Shown here: one piece after another, positions 45,567 through 59,368 of the stretch
Layout: every line of letters begins with the position of its first letter
How positions within the stretch are numbered: the stretch's first letter is position 1
Assembly (NCBI RefSeq): GCF_014642635.1
Contig: NZ_BMIQ01000001.1
Span: 1,206,325 to 1,270,324 of the forward strand
Length of the DNA stretch: 64,000 nt
Reading direction: 5' to 3'
Source: Aureimonas endophytica
GTDB lineage: Bacteria; Pseudomonadota; Alphaproteobacteria; Rhizobiales; Rhizobiaceae
The notes under the pieces: model-generated
Told to the model about the DNA's origin: nothing
Databases searched by the model: none
Seen by the model: only the letters and a program-made list of their open reading frames with translations
Made by a program: the position numbers and the translations under genes

Positions 45567-47306
45567 TTGATCGAACCGCGCCGCCTCTCTTCCGCTTCGG
45601 ACGACGTCCGCAAGCTGCGGCTCGCCACGGGACTGGCGGGCCTGATGCTCCTGCTGGCGCCGCCCCACCCCGTCCGAGCCGCCGAGGACGGACCGAGCGG
45701 CGACGGCCTCGGTACGGGCGAGTTGCGCAAGGCCGAGCCCGATCTCGCCCGCGACTTCCGCGCCCCGCCCGTGACGCTCGCCGCTCCGACCTTCCCCATC
45801 GATCCGGGACTGACGGATGCGGGAGACGCGCCGGCCGAAGCGCCCACGGCCGAGCCGGAGGCGACGGAAGACATGTCGCCGCCCCGATCGCGGCCGAAGC
45901 TCGATCTCTTCGAAGGCCCTTCCTCGGGCCGGGCAACGCGGCAGAACGGCGCCACCACGCCGGCCGGACCCAGCGCCGCGCCGATCGGCGACACCGCCTC
46001 GCAGGCGGACGGGGCGGAAGCCGGACAGCGTGCCGCGCCGTCCGCGCCGGAAGCCGCCACCGGTGACCGGCCGGACAGTCTGACATTGCCGGCCGCCGCC
46101 AGCCGCGCGCCGCGCATCGGCCAGGTCGGCAGCCGCCTCAACCTGCGCACCCTGCCCTTGCGCGGCGGGCTGACCGCCACGGGCGACGAGCCCTTCGCGC
46201 CCGTCGGCACCCGGGTCGGCAGCTTCACGCTGACGTCGGCGCTGGAGCAGAGCCTCGGGCTTTCCTCCAATCTCGACGCCGCGCCGGGCGGCAAGGGCGG
46301 CGCCTTCAGCGACACCGCGCTGTCGGCGCGCTTCGTCTCCGACTGGTCGCGCCACGCGGCCGAGATCGAGGGGCTGGCGAACTATCGCCGCAATTTCGGC
46401 GGCGACCAGCCTTCCGATCCCGACGTCGCCTTAGATGGCCGCCTGCGGCTCGACATCGACCGCCTGACCACGGCGACGCTGCGGGGCGGCTTCGAATATC
46501 GCAAGGAGAATGCCGGCGATCTCGATTCGCTGAGCACCGACGGGGAAAGCCCGGACCGGTTCAACTACACGAGTTCCGCCGAGATCGAGCGCGCCTTCGG
46601 CCGGGCCTATGCACGGGGCACGCTTGCGGCCCTGCGCCAGACGATCGAGCGGAGCGACGGCATCCCGCGCGCCGACGATCAGGATTTCGACACCTATTCC
46701 GGCACGCTGCGGGCCGGCTACCGCTTCAGCCCGGCCTTCGCGCCCTTTCTGGAAACGGGCCTCGGCCGGCGCGTCTTCGACGAGGCGCGGGACGGCGCGG
46801 GCCGCGACCGCGATTCGCTGATCGAGACGCTGCGCGGCGGCATCGGCTTCGATCTCGGCGAGAAGCTCGGCGGCGAGATCGCCGCCGGTCTCGCCCATAA
46901 CCGCCCGGACGAGGACGGGGCGGACGCCGTGACGAGCCCGACATTCGACGCCAAGCTTTCCTGGTCGCCCCGGCGCGGCACGGATGTCGCGCTGACAGCC
47001 GCGACGACCTTCGATCCCGATCCGGCCGGAACCTCCACCGCGACGCTCTACGAGGCGGGCCTGGCCGTGCGGCATCGCGCGACGGCGCGGCTGGCGCTCG
47101 ACGGCGCGCTGACGGCCGGCTATCGCGACAGCGATCTCGCCACCGACACGGAGGCGACCTTCGGCATCAGCGCCGGCTTCAGCTACTGGTTCAACCGCTC
47201 CCTGGCGCTGATCGGCCTCGCCTCGCATCGCGAGGTCGAGCGCAGCGGCGGGAATGCCGATTACGCCGTCAGCTCGGTGAAGCTCGGCCTGAAAGTGCAG
47301 AACTGA
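45567..47306 (+). CDS. Outer-membrane beta-barrel protein
   Basis: The 579-aa product has a hydrophobic export segment (about 17-38, ending near VRA-AE) and a long Pro/Ala/Glu-rich region to about residue 190. From about 205 a series of amphipathic beta strands follows (GSFTLTSALEQSLGLSSNLD, TATLRGGFEYRKENAG, ATFGISAGFSYWFNRSLALI), ending in VKLGLKVQN. The pattern is that of the OMP_b-brl family of rhizobia. Cargo or function is unknown. The longest frame starts at TTG 45567; the nearest ATG (45559) is out of frame, so the exact start is unsure. Confidence 0.75.
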   Translation: MIEPRRLSSASDDVRKLRLATGLAGLMLLLAPPHPVRAAEDGPSGDGLGTGELRKAEPDLARDFRAPPVTLAAPTFPIDPGLTDAGDAPAEAPTAEPEATEDMSPPRSRPKLDLFEGPSSGRATRQNGATTPAGPSAAPIGDTASQADGAEAGQRAAPSAPEAATGDRPDSLTLPAAASRAPRIGQVGSRLNLRTLPLRGGLTATGDEPFAPVGTRVGSFTLTSALEQSLGLSSNLDAAPGGKGGAFSDTALSARFVSDWSRHAAEIEGLANYRRNFGGDQPSDPDVALDGRLRLDIDRLTTATLRGGFEYRKENAGDLDSLSTDGESPDRFNYTSSAEIERAFGRAYARGTLAALRQTIERSDGIPRADDQDFDTYSGTLRAGYRFSPAFAPFLETGLGRRVFDEARDGAGRDRDSLIETLRGGIGFDLGEKLGGEIAAGLAHNRPDEDGADAVTSPTFDAKLSWSPRRGTDVALTAATTFDPDPAGTSTATLYEAGLAVRHRATARLALDGALTAGYRDSDLATDTEATFGISAGFSYWFNRSLALIGLASHREVERSGGNADYAVSSVKLGLKVQN

Positions 47307-47320
47307 GGCCGCAAATGCCA

Positions 47321-47345
47321 ACGGCCCGCCGATGGGGCGGGCCGT
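47321..47345. terminator. Bidirectional terminator between OMP gene and galU
   Basis: A 10-bp stem (ACGGCCCGCC / GGCGGGCCGT) with a 5-base loop lies between converging genes, 14 bp after the barrel gene stop. The T-run is weak. Confidence 0.6.
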
Positions 47346-47370
47346 CGACGGCATTTTCGAACCTGAGGGA

Positions 47371-48246
47371 TCAGGCGCCCTGGATGAGGGCCAGGAGGTC
47401 GTCCTTCACCTTGTCGCGCAGGCCCGGCTGGGCCATGGCATAGGCGACATTGGCGCGGATGAAGCCTTCCTTGCTGCCGCAGTCATAGGTCGCGCCCTTG
47501 AAGACATAGCCGAAGAAGTCCTGGCCCTTGGCCAGCTTCAGCATGCCGTCGGTGAGCTGGATCTCGTTGCCGGCGCCGCGCTCCTGCGTTTCCAGGATAT
47601 CGAAGAGCTCGGGCTGGAGGATGTAGCGGCCGGAGATGGCGAGATTGGAGGGCGCCTCCTCGACCTTCGGCTTCTCGACCATGCCCTCGATCTTGAAGCC
47701 GCTGCCGGCATCGACGCCACGGCCGACGATGCCGTATTTGTTGACTTCCTTCGGATCGCATTCCTCGACCGACAGGACGTTGCCGCCGGTCGTCTCGTAG
47801 ACCTCGATCATCGAGGCCAGGCAGCCGCGCTCGGCCTTCATGATCACGTCGGGCAGCAGCACCGCGAAGGGCTCGTCGCCGACCAGTTCGCGCGCGCACC
47901 AGACGGCATGGCCGAGGCCGAGCGGCGCCTGCTGGCGGGTGAAGCTCGCCATGCCCGCCTTCGGCTGCATGGAATCGAGGAGCTCCAGCTCCGCCTTCTT
48001 GCCGCGCTGCGACAGCGTGTCGTTGAGCTCGTACTGGAGATCGAAATAATCCTCGATCACGGCCTTGCCGCGACCGGTGACGAAGATCAGATGTTCGATG
48101 CCGGCCTCGCGGGCCTCGTCGACGACATATTGCAGGATCGGACGGTCCACCACCGTCAGCATCTCCTTCGGAACGGCCTTGGTGGCCGGAAGGAAGCGCG
48201 TGCCCAGGCCGGCCACGGGAAACACGGCCTTGCGGACTTTCTTCAT
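47371..48246 (-). CDS. galU: UTP-glucose-1-phosphate uridylyltransferase
   Basis: The 291-aa nucleotidyltransferase supplies UDP-glucose for surface polysaccharides. It opens [20 protein letters not shown] (4-23) with the nucleotide-binding [12 protein letters not shown], then [39 protein letters not shown] and [20 protein letters not shown]. Length and motifs are typical. It is monocistronic and divergent from the transglycosylase. Confidence 0.96.
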   Translation of the reverse strand: MKKVRKAVFPVAGLGTRFLPATKAVPKEMLTVVDRPILQYVVDEAREAGIEHLIFVTGRGKAVIEDYFDLQYELNDTLSQRGKKAELELLDSMQPKAGMASFTRQQAPLGLGHAVWCARELVGDEPFAVLLPDVIMKAERGCLASMIEVYETTGGNVLSVEECDPKEVNKYGIVGRGVDAGSGFKIEGMVEKPKVEEAPSNLAISGRYILQPELFDILETQERGAGNEIQLTDGMLKLAKGQDFFGYVFKGATYDCGSKEGFIRANVAYAMAQPGLRDKVKDDLLALIQGA

Positions 48247-48512
48247 CGAATTCTCCTGCCTTTGCGTTCGGGCGCTGAATTCCGAGGGCTGTTTAGCTCG
48301 CGATTCTGCCGAGAACCAGCGGTGACATGCTCACGACGCTTTTCAAGGTAAATTCAAATCTTCGAATCGCTTGCAACCCGCGTGGTAAAGCACCTCTTAA
48401 CGGGAGCCAAGCTATTCTCGGGTCGATCGACGGCGGAAGCCTCCGCATCGCCGTCGCCAGGATCGCCCGCATGCCTCGACCGGCGGAGGGCGCATGGATT
48501 CGAACGAACGGG

Positions 48513-49745
48513 ATGCCCATGACGAAAGCCATCTCCTCCCGCGCCGTCCTTCTCGCCTCGGCGCTCGCCGCGACGCTCCTGGCGGGCGGCACCGCGCCCG
48601 CCTTCGCCGATGCCGGCTTCAAGCGCTGGATCGCCGATTTCGAAACGGTGGCGGCGAAGAGCGGCATCAGCCGCAACACCTATCGCGCCGCCTTTGCCGG
48701 CATCGACGAACCGGACCCGGACGTGATCCAGAAGGCGGCCTTTCAGCCGGAATTCCAGGACCAGATCTGGGACTATCTCGACAACCGGGTGAACGAGGTC
48801 TCGGCGGCCGAGGGCCGCGCCCGCCGCCAGCAGCTGAAGCCCTGGCTCGACCGGATAGAGGCGCGCTTCGGCGTCGACCGCGACATCCTTCTCGCTATCT
48901 GGTCGATGGAATCCGATTTCGGCCGCGTCCTGGAGCGCCAGGACGTGGTGAAGAACGTGCCGCGCTCGCTGGCGACCCTCGGCTACATGGATCCGAAGCG
49001 CGGCAAATATGCCAGGGCCCAGCTCGTCGCGGCGCTGAAGATGCTGCAGGAGGGCGACGTCTCGGTGAAGGGTCTGACCGGGTCCTGGGCGGGCGCGATG
49101 GGCCATACCCAGTTCATCCCGACGAGCTACCTCCTCTATCAGGCCGACATGGACGGCAACGGCCATGCCGATATCTGGACCTCGGTGCCGGACGCGCTGG
49201 CGACCTCCGCCAATCTCCTGCGCAAGAACGGCTGGCAGACCGGCAAGACCTGGGGCTACGAGGTCGCCCTGCCCTCCGCCAAGGCGGCCGCCCTCGCCGG
49301 GCGCAGCATGAGTCTCGCCGCCTGGAGCGACAAGGGCTTCCGCCGGGCGGCCGGCGGCCGCTTCGCCTCCCCCTCCGACCGCGCGACGCTCGTGCTGCCG
49401 GCGGGTATCGACGGTCCGGCCTTCCTGATGACTAAGAACTACTACGTGCTGAAGGCCTATAACAATGCCGACAAATACGCGCTCGCGGTCGGCCATCTCG
49501 CCGACCGGATCGCCGGCGGCGGCGCCTTCGTCATGGACTGGCCCCGCGGCTACACGCCCCTGTCGATGAAGGAGCGCTACGAGGTGCAGCAGCATCTGAC
49601 CAGCCACGGCCTTTACGACGGCAAGATCGACGGCAAGATCGGCTCGACCTCGAAAAGCGCCATAATGGCCTATCAGCGTGCGGCGGGCGTCGAGGAAGAC
49701 GGCAATGCCTCCAAGGCGCTGCTCGACATGATGCGGAAGAGGTAG
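48513..49745 (+). CDS. Lytic murein transglycosylase, MltB family
   Basis: The 410-aa product has a signal peptide (about 1-33, cleavage near AFA-DA), a GH103 domain (about 34-330) with catalytic E133 in IWSMESDFGRVL and the motif TGSWAGAMGHTQFIPTSYLL. A C-terminal peptidoglycan-binding domain (about 350-405, HLTSHGLYDGKIDGKIGSTS) follows. It cleaves glycan strands to 1,6-anhydro ends in the periplasm. Start ATG 48513 or 48519 is equally plausible; the upstream open frame adds non-conserved sequence. It is followed after 3 bp by the DUF459 gene, so a joint cell-wall role is likely. Confidence 0.88.
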   Translation: MPMTKAISSRAVLLASALAATLLAGGTAPAFADAGFKRWIADFETVAAKSGISRNTYRAAFAGIDEPDPDVIQKAAFQPEFQDQIWDYLDNRVNEVSAAEGRARRQQLKPWLDRIEARFGVDRDILLAIWSMESDFGRVLERQDVVKNVPRSLATLGYMDPKRGKYARAQLVAALKMLQEGDVSVKGLTGSWAGAMGHTQFIPTSYLLYQADMDGNGHADIWTSVPDALATSANLLRKNGWQTGKTWGYEVALPSAKAAALAGRSMSLAAWSDKGFRRAAGGRFASPSDRATLVLPAGIDGPAFLMTKNYYVLKAYNNADKYALAVGHLADRIAGGGAFVMDWPRGYTPLSMKERYEVQQHLTSHGLYDGKIDGKIGSTSKSAIMAYQRAAGVEEDGNASKALLDMMRKR

Positions 49746-49748
49746 GGA

Positions 49749-51206
49749 ATGGCGGCGGGCGTGATCGGCGGGAAGCGGCGGCGTTCGGCGCGGCTCTGGG
49801 GACTGCCCCTGGCCGCGTTCGTCCTTCTCGTCGGCGACCTGCCCCTCGCCTTCGGTCCGGTACCGGCCGTGGCGCAGGAAGGCGCCTTCGGCTTCTTCGG
49901 CCGCATCTTCGAAAGCCGGCCGCGCCGCTATATCGAAGCGCCGCAGCCGGGCTACCAGCCGCGCCCCAAATATTACATCGATCCGCCGGTGAACCGCGCG
50001 CCGCCGTCCCGCCGCACCGACGCGCCGAAGGCGAAGGCGGCGGCACCGAAGGCCGCCGCGCCGGGCGAGACCAGCCGCGCCGCCGGGACCGGGGCCGCCG
50101 CGCCGCAGGCCCCGGCGCCGGAGCCCGTCGCGAAGGCGGCGGATGCCAAGGTCGTCCTCGTCGTCGGCGACTTCATGGCCCTGTCGCTCGCCAAGGGTCT
50201 GGAGGCGAGCGTCGCCGACAAGGCGACGATCCGCATCGCCGATCGCACCGACGGGTCCTCGGGCCTCGCCCGCGACGATCATTTCGACTGGCCGGCGCGC
50301 ATCGCGGCGATCATCGACGAGGAGAAGCCGGCGGCGGTCGCGGTGATGCTCGGGGCGAACGACCGGCAGACGATCCGAACCGGAGACGACGCCTTCGCCT
50401 TGCGTTCCGAGGAATGGGTCGAGGCCTATAAAAGCCGCGTCGACGCCCTCGCCAAGGCGGTGCGAGACAAGAACGTGCCGCTGATCTGGGTCGGGTTGCC
50501 GGCCTTCAAATCGGGCAAGGCGAGCGACGACGCCGCCTATTTCAACGAACTCTACCGCCAGGAAGTCACCGAGGCCGGCGGCGAATTCGTCGATGTCTGG
50601 GACGGATTCGTCGATGCCGACGGCGCCTTCGCCGCCAGCGGCCCGGACATCGCCGGCCAGCCGGCGAAGCTGCGCAACAGCGACGGCATCACCATGACGC
50701 CGCAGGGCGGGCGCAAGCTGGCCTTCTTCGCCGAGAAGCCGCTCGACAAGCTCTTCGGCGGCAGTCTGGAGGCGATGCCCGCCGCGGCCGATCCGAATGG
50801 CGGCAAGGCGGTGCCGCAGAACCCGGCCAATGCCAGCGCCGTGCCGGCCATGGCGCTGAACAGCCCGTCGCTCGACGGCGGCGAGGCGCTGCTCGGCGGA
50901 TCGGGTCCGGCGGCGCAGGCTTCCGCCGGCGCCTCGCCCTCGCCGCGCGAGCGCCTGGTGCTGGCCGGCGCGCCGCTGGCACCGGCACCGGGCCGCGCCG
51001 ACGACTTTTCCTGGATGACGAAATCGGGGCCGGTCGGACCCGGCCGTCCCGGCGAGGCGCCGATCGTCTCGCGCGGCTCGGTCGATCTGGAGGCGATCCG
51101 CAGCGGCCGCGAGCGGCCGGTGCCGCTCGGGCCGATGCCCTCGCTTCAGGATGCGATCATCGACGACTGGCAGTCCGGGGCGAAGGACGCCCCCGTCCCG
51201 CGCTGA
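49749..51206 (+). CDS. DUF459 SGNH-like protein lacking catalytic residues
   Basis: The 485-aa product has an N-terminal hydrophobic export or anchor segment (about 15-42), a Pro/Ala-rich linker (about 60-132) and an SGNH-hydrolase-like DUF459 domain (about 133-335). Block I reads VVGDFMALSLAKGL, so the catalytic Ser of GDS is Phe (F142). Block III is GAND (202-205). Block V reads DGIT (312-315), where the usual DxxH would supply His. A disordered C-terminal tail follows. It is co-transcribed with the MltB-like gene (3-bp gap), suggesting periplasmic cell-wall or polysaccharide work, perhaps as a binding protein. Confidence 0.8.
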   Translation: MAAGVIGGKRRRSARLWGLPLAAFVLLVGDLPLAFGPVPAVAQEGAFGFFGRIFESRPRRYIEAPQPGYQPRPKYYIDPPVNRAPPSRRTDAPKAKAAAPKAAAPGETSRAAGTGAAAPQAPAPEPVAKAADAKVVLVVGDFMALSLAKGLEASVADKATIRIADRTDGSSGLARDDHFDWPARIAAIIDEEKPAAVAVMLGANDRQTIRTGDDAFALRSEEWVEAYKSRVDALAKAVRDKNVPLIWVGLPAFKSGKASDDAAYFNELYRQEVTEAGGEFVDVWDGFVDADGAFAASGPDIAGQPAKLRNSDGITMTPQGGRKLAFFAEKPLDKLFGGSLEAMPAAADPNGGKAVPQNPANASAVPAMALNSPSLDGGEALLGGSGPAAQASAGASPSPRERLVLAGAPLAPAPGRADDFSWMTKSGPVGPGRPGEAPIVSRGSVDLEAIRSGRERPVPLGPMPSLQDAIIDDWQSGAKDAPVPR

Positions 51207-51245
51207 GGCACCTTCGCGGCAGGGCCGCGAAGACGAAGCGCCGCG

Positions 51246-52700
51246 TCAGAGCGGCAGGGTCGTCGCGCCCATCAGTTCGAGATCGATCGCCCGCGCCGCC
51301 TGCCGGCCCTCGCGGATCGCCCAGACGACCAGCGACTGGCCGCGCCGCACGTCGCCGGCGACATAGAGCTTGTCGATCGAGGTGCGATAGTCGCGGTCGC
51401 TGGCCTTGATCGAGACATTGCCGCGATTGTCGGCGCGCGTTTCCAGCGCCTGTCCGGCCTCCGCCATGAAGCCGCTGTCGAACGGCCCGGCGAAACCGAT
51501 GGCGATGAAGGCGAGATCGGCCTTGATGACGAATTCCGTGCCGGGAACCGGCTTGCGGCGCTCGTCCACCTCGCAGCATTTCACGCCCGTGAGATGGCCG
51601 TCCTCGCCGACGAATTCGAGCGTGGCGACCTGGAACTCGCGGATCGCGCCCTCGGCCTGGCTGGAGGAGGTGCGCATCTTCGTCGCCCAATAGGGCCAGA
51701 CCTCGAGCTTGTTCTCGGTCTTCGGCGGCTGCGGCCGGATGTCGAGCTGCGTCACCTTCACCGCGCCCTGGCGGAAGGCGGTGCCGACGCAGTCGGAGGC
51801 CGTGTCGCCGCCGCCGACCACGACAACATGCTTGGCGCCGGCCCAGATCTCGGGCGCCGCCCAGGCGGTGGACTGGACGTTCTCGCCGCCGACCCGGCGG
51901 TTCTGCTGCACGAGATAGGGCATCGCGTCGTAGATGCCGGACAGTCCGTGGGTCGGGATGCCGGCATCGCGCGGCCGCTCGGCGCCGCCGCAATAGAGCA
52001 CCGCGTCATACTGCGCCGTCAGCTCGGCGAGCGGCTTGTTCTTGCCGATCTCGACGCCGCAGAAGAAGGTGACGCCCTCGCCCTGCATCTGCTCGACGCG
52101 GCGGTCGATCAGGTGCTTCTCCATCTTGAAGTCCGGAATGCCGTAGCGCAGCAGGCCGCCCGGCCGCGTCTCGCGCTCGAAGACATGCACCTCGTGGCCG
52201 GCGCGACCGAGCTGCTGCGCGGCGGCGAGGCCCGCGGGACCGGACCCGATCACCGCGACGCGGCGCCCCGTCGCGGTCTTGGCCGGCTGCGGCCGGACGA
52301 AGCCGAGCTTGTAGGCTTTGTCGGCGATCGCCTGCTCGATGGTCTTGATGGCGACCGGCGTGTCCTCGAGATTCAGCGTGCAGGCCTCCTCGCAAGGGGC
52401 GGGGCAGATGCGGCCGGTGAATTCCGGGAAGTTGTTGGTGGAATGGAGATTGCGGATCGCGCCTTCCCAGTCGTCGGAATAGACGAGATCGTTCCAGTCC
52501 GGGATCTGGTTGTGCACCGGACAGCCGGTCGGGCCGTGGCAATAGGGCACGCCGCAATCCATGCAGCGCGCCGCCTGGCGCCCGACCTCCTCGTCCGACA
52601 TCGGCAGCACGAATTCGCGGAAATGCCGAATTCGGTCCGAGGCCGGCTGATATTTCTGCGTCTGCCGGTCGATCTCAAGAAAGCCCGTGACCTTACCCAT
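51246..52700 (-). CDS. gltD: Glutamate synthase small subunit
   Basis: The 484-aa FAD- and NADPH-binding subunit passes electrons to GltB. The N-terminal cysteines of two 4Fe-4S clusters are seen as CMDCGVPYC, GCPVHNQIPDWNDL and CPAPCEEACTL. The FAD motif VAVIGSGPAGLAAAQQLGRA and the NADPH motif VVVVGGGDTASDCVGTAFRQ follow. ATG 52700 (MGKVTGFLEIDRQTQKYQ) is the family start; the longer frame is not conserved. Unlike in many genomes it is not next to gltB: a terminator, gst and vapBC intervene. Confidence 0.96.
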   Translation of the reverse strand: MGKVTGFLEIDRQTQKYQPASDRIRHFREFVLPMSDEEVGRQAARCMDCGVPYCHGPTGCPVHNQIPDWNDLVYSDDWEGAIRNLHSTNNFPEFTGRICPAPCEEACTLNLEDTPVAIKTIEQAIADKAYKLGFVRPQPAKTATGRRVAVIGSGPAGLAAAQQLGRAGHEVHVFERETRPGGLLRYGIPDFKMEKHLIDRRVEQMQGEGVTFFCGVEIGKNKPLAELTAQYDAVLYCGGAERPRDAGIPTHGLSGIYDAMPYLVQQNRRVGGENVQSTAWAAPEIWAGAKHVVVVGGGDTASDCVGTAFRQGAVKVTQLDIRPQPPKTENKLEVWPYWATKMRTSSSQAEGAIREFQVATLEFVGEDGHLTGVKCCEVDERRKPVPGTEFVIKADLAFIAIGFAGPFDSGFMAEAGQALETRADNRGNVSIKASDRDYRTSIDKLYVAGDVRRGQSLVVWAIREGRQAARAIDLELMGATTLPL

Positions 52701-52833
52701 GGTCGCACCCCTTTCCCTTTCGTCCCGGCCGCCAGGGCCGCGAGCCAAGACCCGCCGCGCTTCTGCCGCCCGTTCTTGGAATGCCTACAATGAATGCCCC
52801 CGGTTTCGCACGCGCGAAACGGCCCGGCGCATC

Positions 52834-52863
52834 AAAAAGGCGGATGCGTGGTCGCATCCGCCT
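52834..52863 (-). terminator. Terminator hairpin after gst, within gltD upstream region
   Basis: On the minus strand a perfect 11-bp stem (AGGCGGATGCG / CGCATCCGCCT) with loop ACCA is followed by TTTTT. It would end gst transcripts, or act as an attenuator if gltD transcription starts at the dyad at 52870-52892. Confidence 0.8.
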
Positions 52864-52869
52864 CTCGAA

Positions 52870-52892
52870 ATACGGCAGCATTACTGCCCTAT
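52870..52892 (-). promoter_or_regulatory. Dyad element upstream of gltD
   Basis: ATACGGCAG-CATTA-CTGCCCTAT is a 9-5-9 inverted repeat with one mismatch. A similar element stands before gltB (59191-59213), and both are followed by a hairpin and T-run. It is possibly the binding site of a glutamate or nitrogen regulator. Confidence 0.5.
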
Positions 52893-52927
52893 TTTTCCCG
52901 CCGCCGCAAGCGCCGGGGCGCCGATTG

Positions 52928-53557
52928 TCAAGGGGCGGTGGTCTGGAAGCTTTCCAGCCCCTCGATGCGGCTCCACCATTCGCCGGCGCCCGGCAGGGCG
53001 GTGAACTCGTCCAGATGCGGCACCATGGCGAGATAGGCGAAATGCGGCGCGAGATAGAGATCGGCGATCGACAGTTCGGCGCCGGCGAGCCAGGGCGAAT
53101 CGCCCTTGATGCGGAAGATCTCGCTCACCGCCCGCTTGGCCGCGCCGATCGCCTCGCGATGGGCCGCCTCGTTCTTGCCGCCGACGAAATCGGGAAAGAG
53201 GTGATAGCCGACGACCCCGCCGATGATCGGGCCATAGGCATAGGAGTCGATGATGCCGGTGACCATGTCCATGCGCGCCGCGTCCTTCGGCTCGCGCGGC
53301 ACCAGCGCCTTGCCGGGCAGCACGGCATCGAGATAGCGGGCGATGGCGGCCGTCTCGATCAGCCGGAAGCCGTCGACATCGACCACCGGCACCTTGCCGA
53401 AGGGATGGCGCCGGAGATGCTCGTCGCTCTTCGGCTCGCCCTTCAGGACATCGACAGGCACCTGCTCGTAATCCGCGACGCCTTTCTCGGCGAGCAACAT
53501 GCGAATGGTGCGGACATAGGTGGAGCCGCTGAAGCCCCAGAGCGTGATGGCGGGCAT
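52928..53557 (-). CDS. Glutathione S-transferase family protein
   Basis: The 209-aa protein has an N-terminal thioredoxin-like domain (AITLWGFSGSTYVRTIRMLL, HPFGKVPVVDVDGFRLIETA) with the cis-Pro of KVPVV and the ET pair that binds glutathione. The C-terminal helical domain contains SPWLAGAELSIADLYLAPHF. GSTs conjugate or reduce electrophiles; the substrate is unknown. It lies downstream of vapBC and upstream of gltD, with a terminator after it. ATG 53557 begins MPAITLWGFSG. Confidence 0.9.
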   Translation of the reverse strand: MPAITLWGFSGSTYVRTIRMLLAEKGVADYEQVPVDVLKGEPKSDEHLRRHPFGKVPVVDVDGFRLIETAAIARYLDAVLPGKALVPREPKDAARMDMVTGIIDSYAYGPIIGGVVGYHLFPDFVGGKNEAAHREAIGAAKRAVSEIFRIKGDSPWLAGAELSIADLYLAPHFAYLAMVPHLDEFTALPGAGEWWSRIEGLESFQTTAP

Positions 53558-53661
53558 GAAGTCCTCCCTCGGTCGCGGCCGCCGACCGGCAGCCCTCGCC
53601 GCCGAAGATAGGCGCGCCCGGAACGGGGGCGATGATCCTGACGAAGCGACCACCTGTCGCG

Positions 53662-54063
53662 TCAATCGCGCAGCCAGTTTTCGACCTTGAGGTTCCGAAC
53701 ACGCTCGAACTCGCGGACATTGCGAGTGACGAGCGTCGCATCGAGGCTGAGCGCATGGGCGGCGATGAGGAGATCGTTCGCGCCGATCATGTTGCCGGTG
53801 CGTCTGAGCTCGGCTCGGATGTCTCCATAGATCTCGTCGGCGGGCTGGGTCCACGGTTCGACGGGCAATCGGGTCAGAATGACGTCCAGGCGTCGCCGAA
53901 GCTTTTCCGACCGTTTCCAAGCGACGCCGTATCTCAGTTCGGCGATGACGATGACGCTCGTCAGGACGGAGGCGGTCGGGACCTGCGCTATATGCTGGGC
54001 AATGTGCCCGTAAGGCTCCTCCATCAGATGGGAGAGGACGTTCGTATCGAGGAAATAGATCAT
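53662..54063 (-). CDS. vapC: VapC-type PIN-domain toxin
   Basis: The 133-aa PIN-domain RNase has the first acidic residue D6 in YFLDTNVLSHLM, E42 in VIVIAELRYGVA, and the distal pair in NDLLIAAHALSL and ATLVTRNVREFERV. All four acidic positions look intact, so the toxin should be active. VapC toxins cut tRNA or rRNA when the antitoxin is lost. The start overlaps the antitoxin stop by four bases (ATGA). It lies between gltB and gst on the minus strand. Confidence 0.93.
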   Translation of the reverse strand: MIYFLDTNVLSHLMEEPYGHIAQHIAQVPTASVLTSVIVIAELRYGVAWKRSEKLRRRLDVILTRLPVEPWTQPADEIYGDIRAELRRTGNMIGANDLLIAAHALSLDATLVTRNVREFERVRNLKVENWLRD

Positions 54064-54326
54064 CGCCCCGCGATCGGTTCCGGCCATGCGAAGTCCGGCT
54101 CCTCGGGCGGCAGATCCACGAAATCGGGAATGCCCTCTTCCAGAGGCTCGAGGGTCGCGAGAAGCGCCAAGAGCGACGGCACCGACATTCTGGGGGCAAC
54201 AGGCTCCAACACGACGCCCGCGCCCTGTCGTCGCGCGGTCCATTCGCCCTCGGCAAGCGTCATGCCGATCGGAAGTTCGACGAATTGCAGGCCATCGCGA
54301 CTGATGATCTTCACGCGCTCGTTCAT
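54060..54326 (-). CDS. vapB: VapB-type antitoxin
   Basis: The 88-aa partner of VapC begins MNERVKIISRDGLQFVELPI, with a short AbrB/SpoVT-like DNA-binding strand pattern. It ends in a Pro/acidic tail (PLEEGIPDFVDLPPEEPDFA) that would wrap the toxin. I chose ATG 54326 over 54332 because GGGGAG lies six bases before it but directly abuts the other. A strong palindrome at 54344-54373 upstream is the likely autoregulatory operator. The stop codon overlaps the vapC start. Confidence 0.85.
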   Translation of the reverse strand: MNERVKIISRDGLQFVELPIGMTLAEGEWTARRQGAGVVLEPVAPRMSVPSLLALLATLEPLEEGIPDFVDLPPEEPDFAWPEPIAGR

Positions 54327-54343
54327 CGTCATCTCCCCAACGA

Positions 54344-54373
54344 TGGTGTGCCGATCCTTCGAGCGGCACACCA
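54344..54373. promoter_or_regulatory. vapBC operator palindrome
   Basis: TGGTGTGCCG and CGGCACACCA form a perfect 10-bp inverted repeat around a 10-base spacer, 18 bases before the vapB ATG and 17 bases after the gltB stop. A VapB dimer or VapBC complex is the expected ligand. Confidence 0.75.
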
Positions 54374-54389
54374 CGATGCAAGATAGGCC

Positions 54390-59084
<4,695 letters not shown>

Positions 59085-59154
59085 CGCGTCCTCTCTTTCG
59101 CTCGTTGCCGGCCTTATCTTAAGGCCCTTCTCCCCGGTCCTCCACCGCCATCGC

Positions 59155-59186
59155 GACAAAACGCCCGCCGAAGCGCTGCCTTCGGC
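59155..59186 (-). promoter_or_regulatory. Hairpin with T-run upstream of gltB
   Basis: On the minus strand GCCGAAG / CTTCGGC form a 7-bp stem with a 6-base loop, followed by GGGCGTTTTGTC. It could terminate the parDE transcript or act as a gltB attenuator. Confidence 0.5.
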
Positions 59187-59190
59187 CAAA

Positions 59191-59213
59191 ATACGACAGC
59201 AATGTTGACCTAT
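59191..59213 (-). promoter_or_regulatory. Dyad-like element upstream of gltB
   Basis: ATACGACAG-CAATG-TTGACCTAT matches the gltD element (52870-52892) at 16 of 23 positions, including ATACG, CAGCA and CCTAT. Its own symmetry is weaker (six of nine pairs). Confidence 0.5.
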
Positions 59214-59368
59214 CTCGGCGCTTATGACAGAGCGCGCGCCAATTCGCAAGGTCGCGGATCACGGCAAAGGTGGAGGAATTCCAAACGGCGCGGCCTCCGC
59301 AAGGTCGCCCGGATGAATTTCCCAAGTTTTCGGGCTCGCGCACTCGAAGGATCGGCGTGCCGCGCCCT

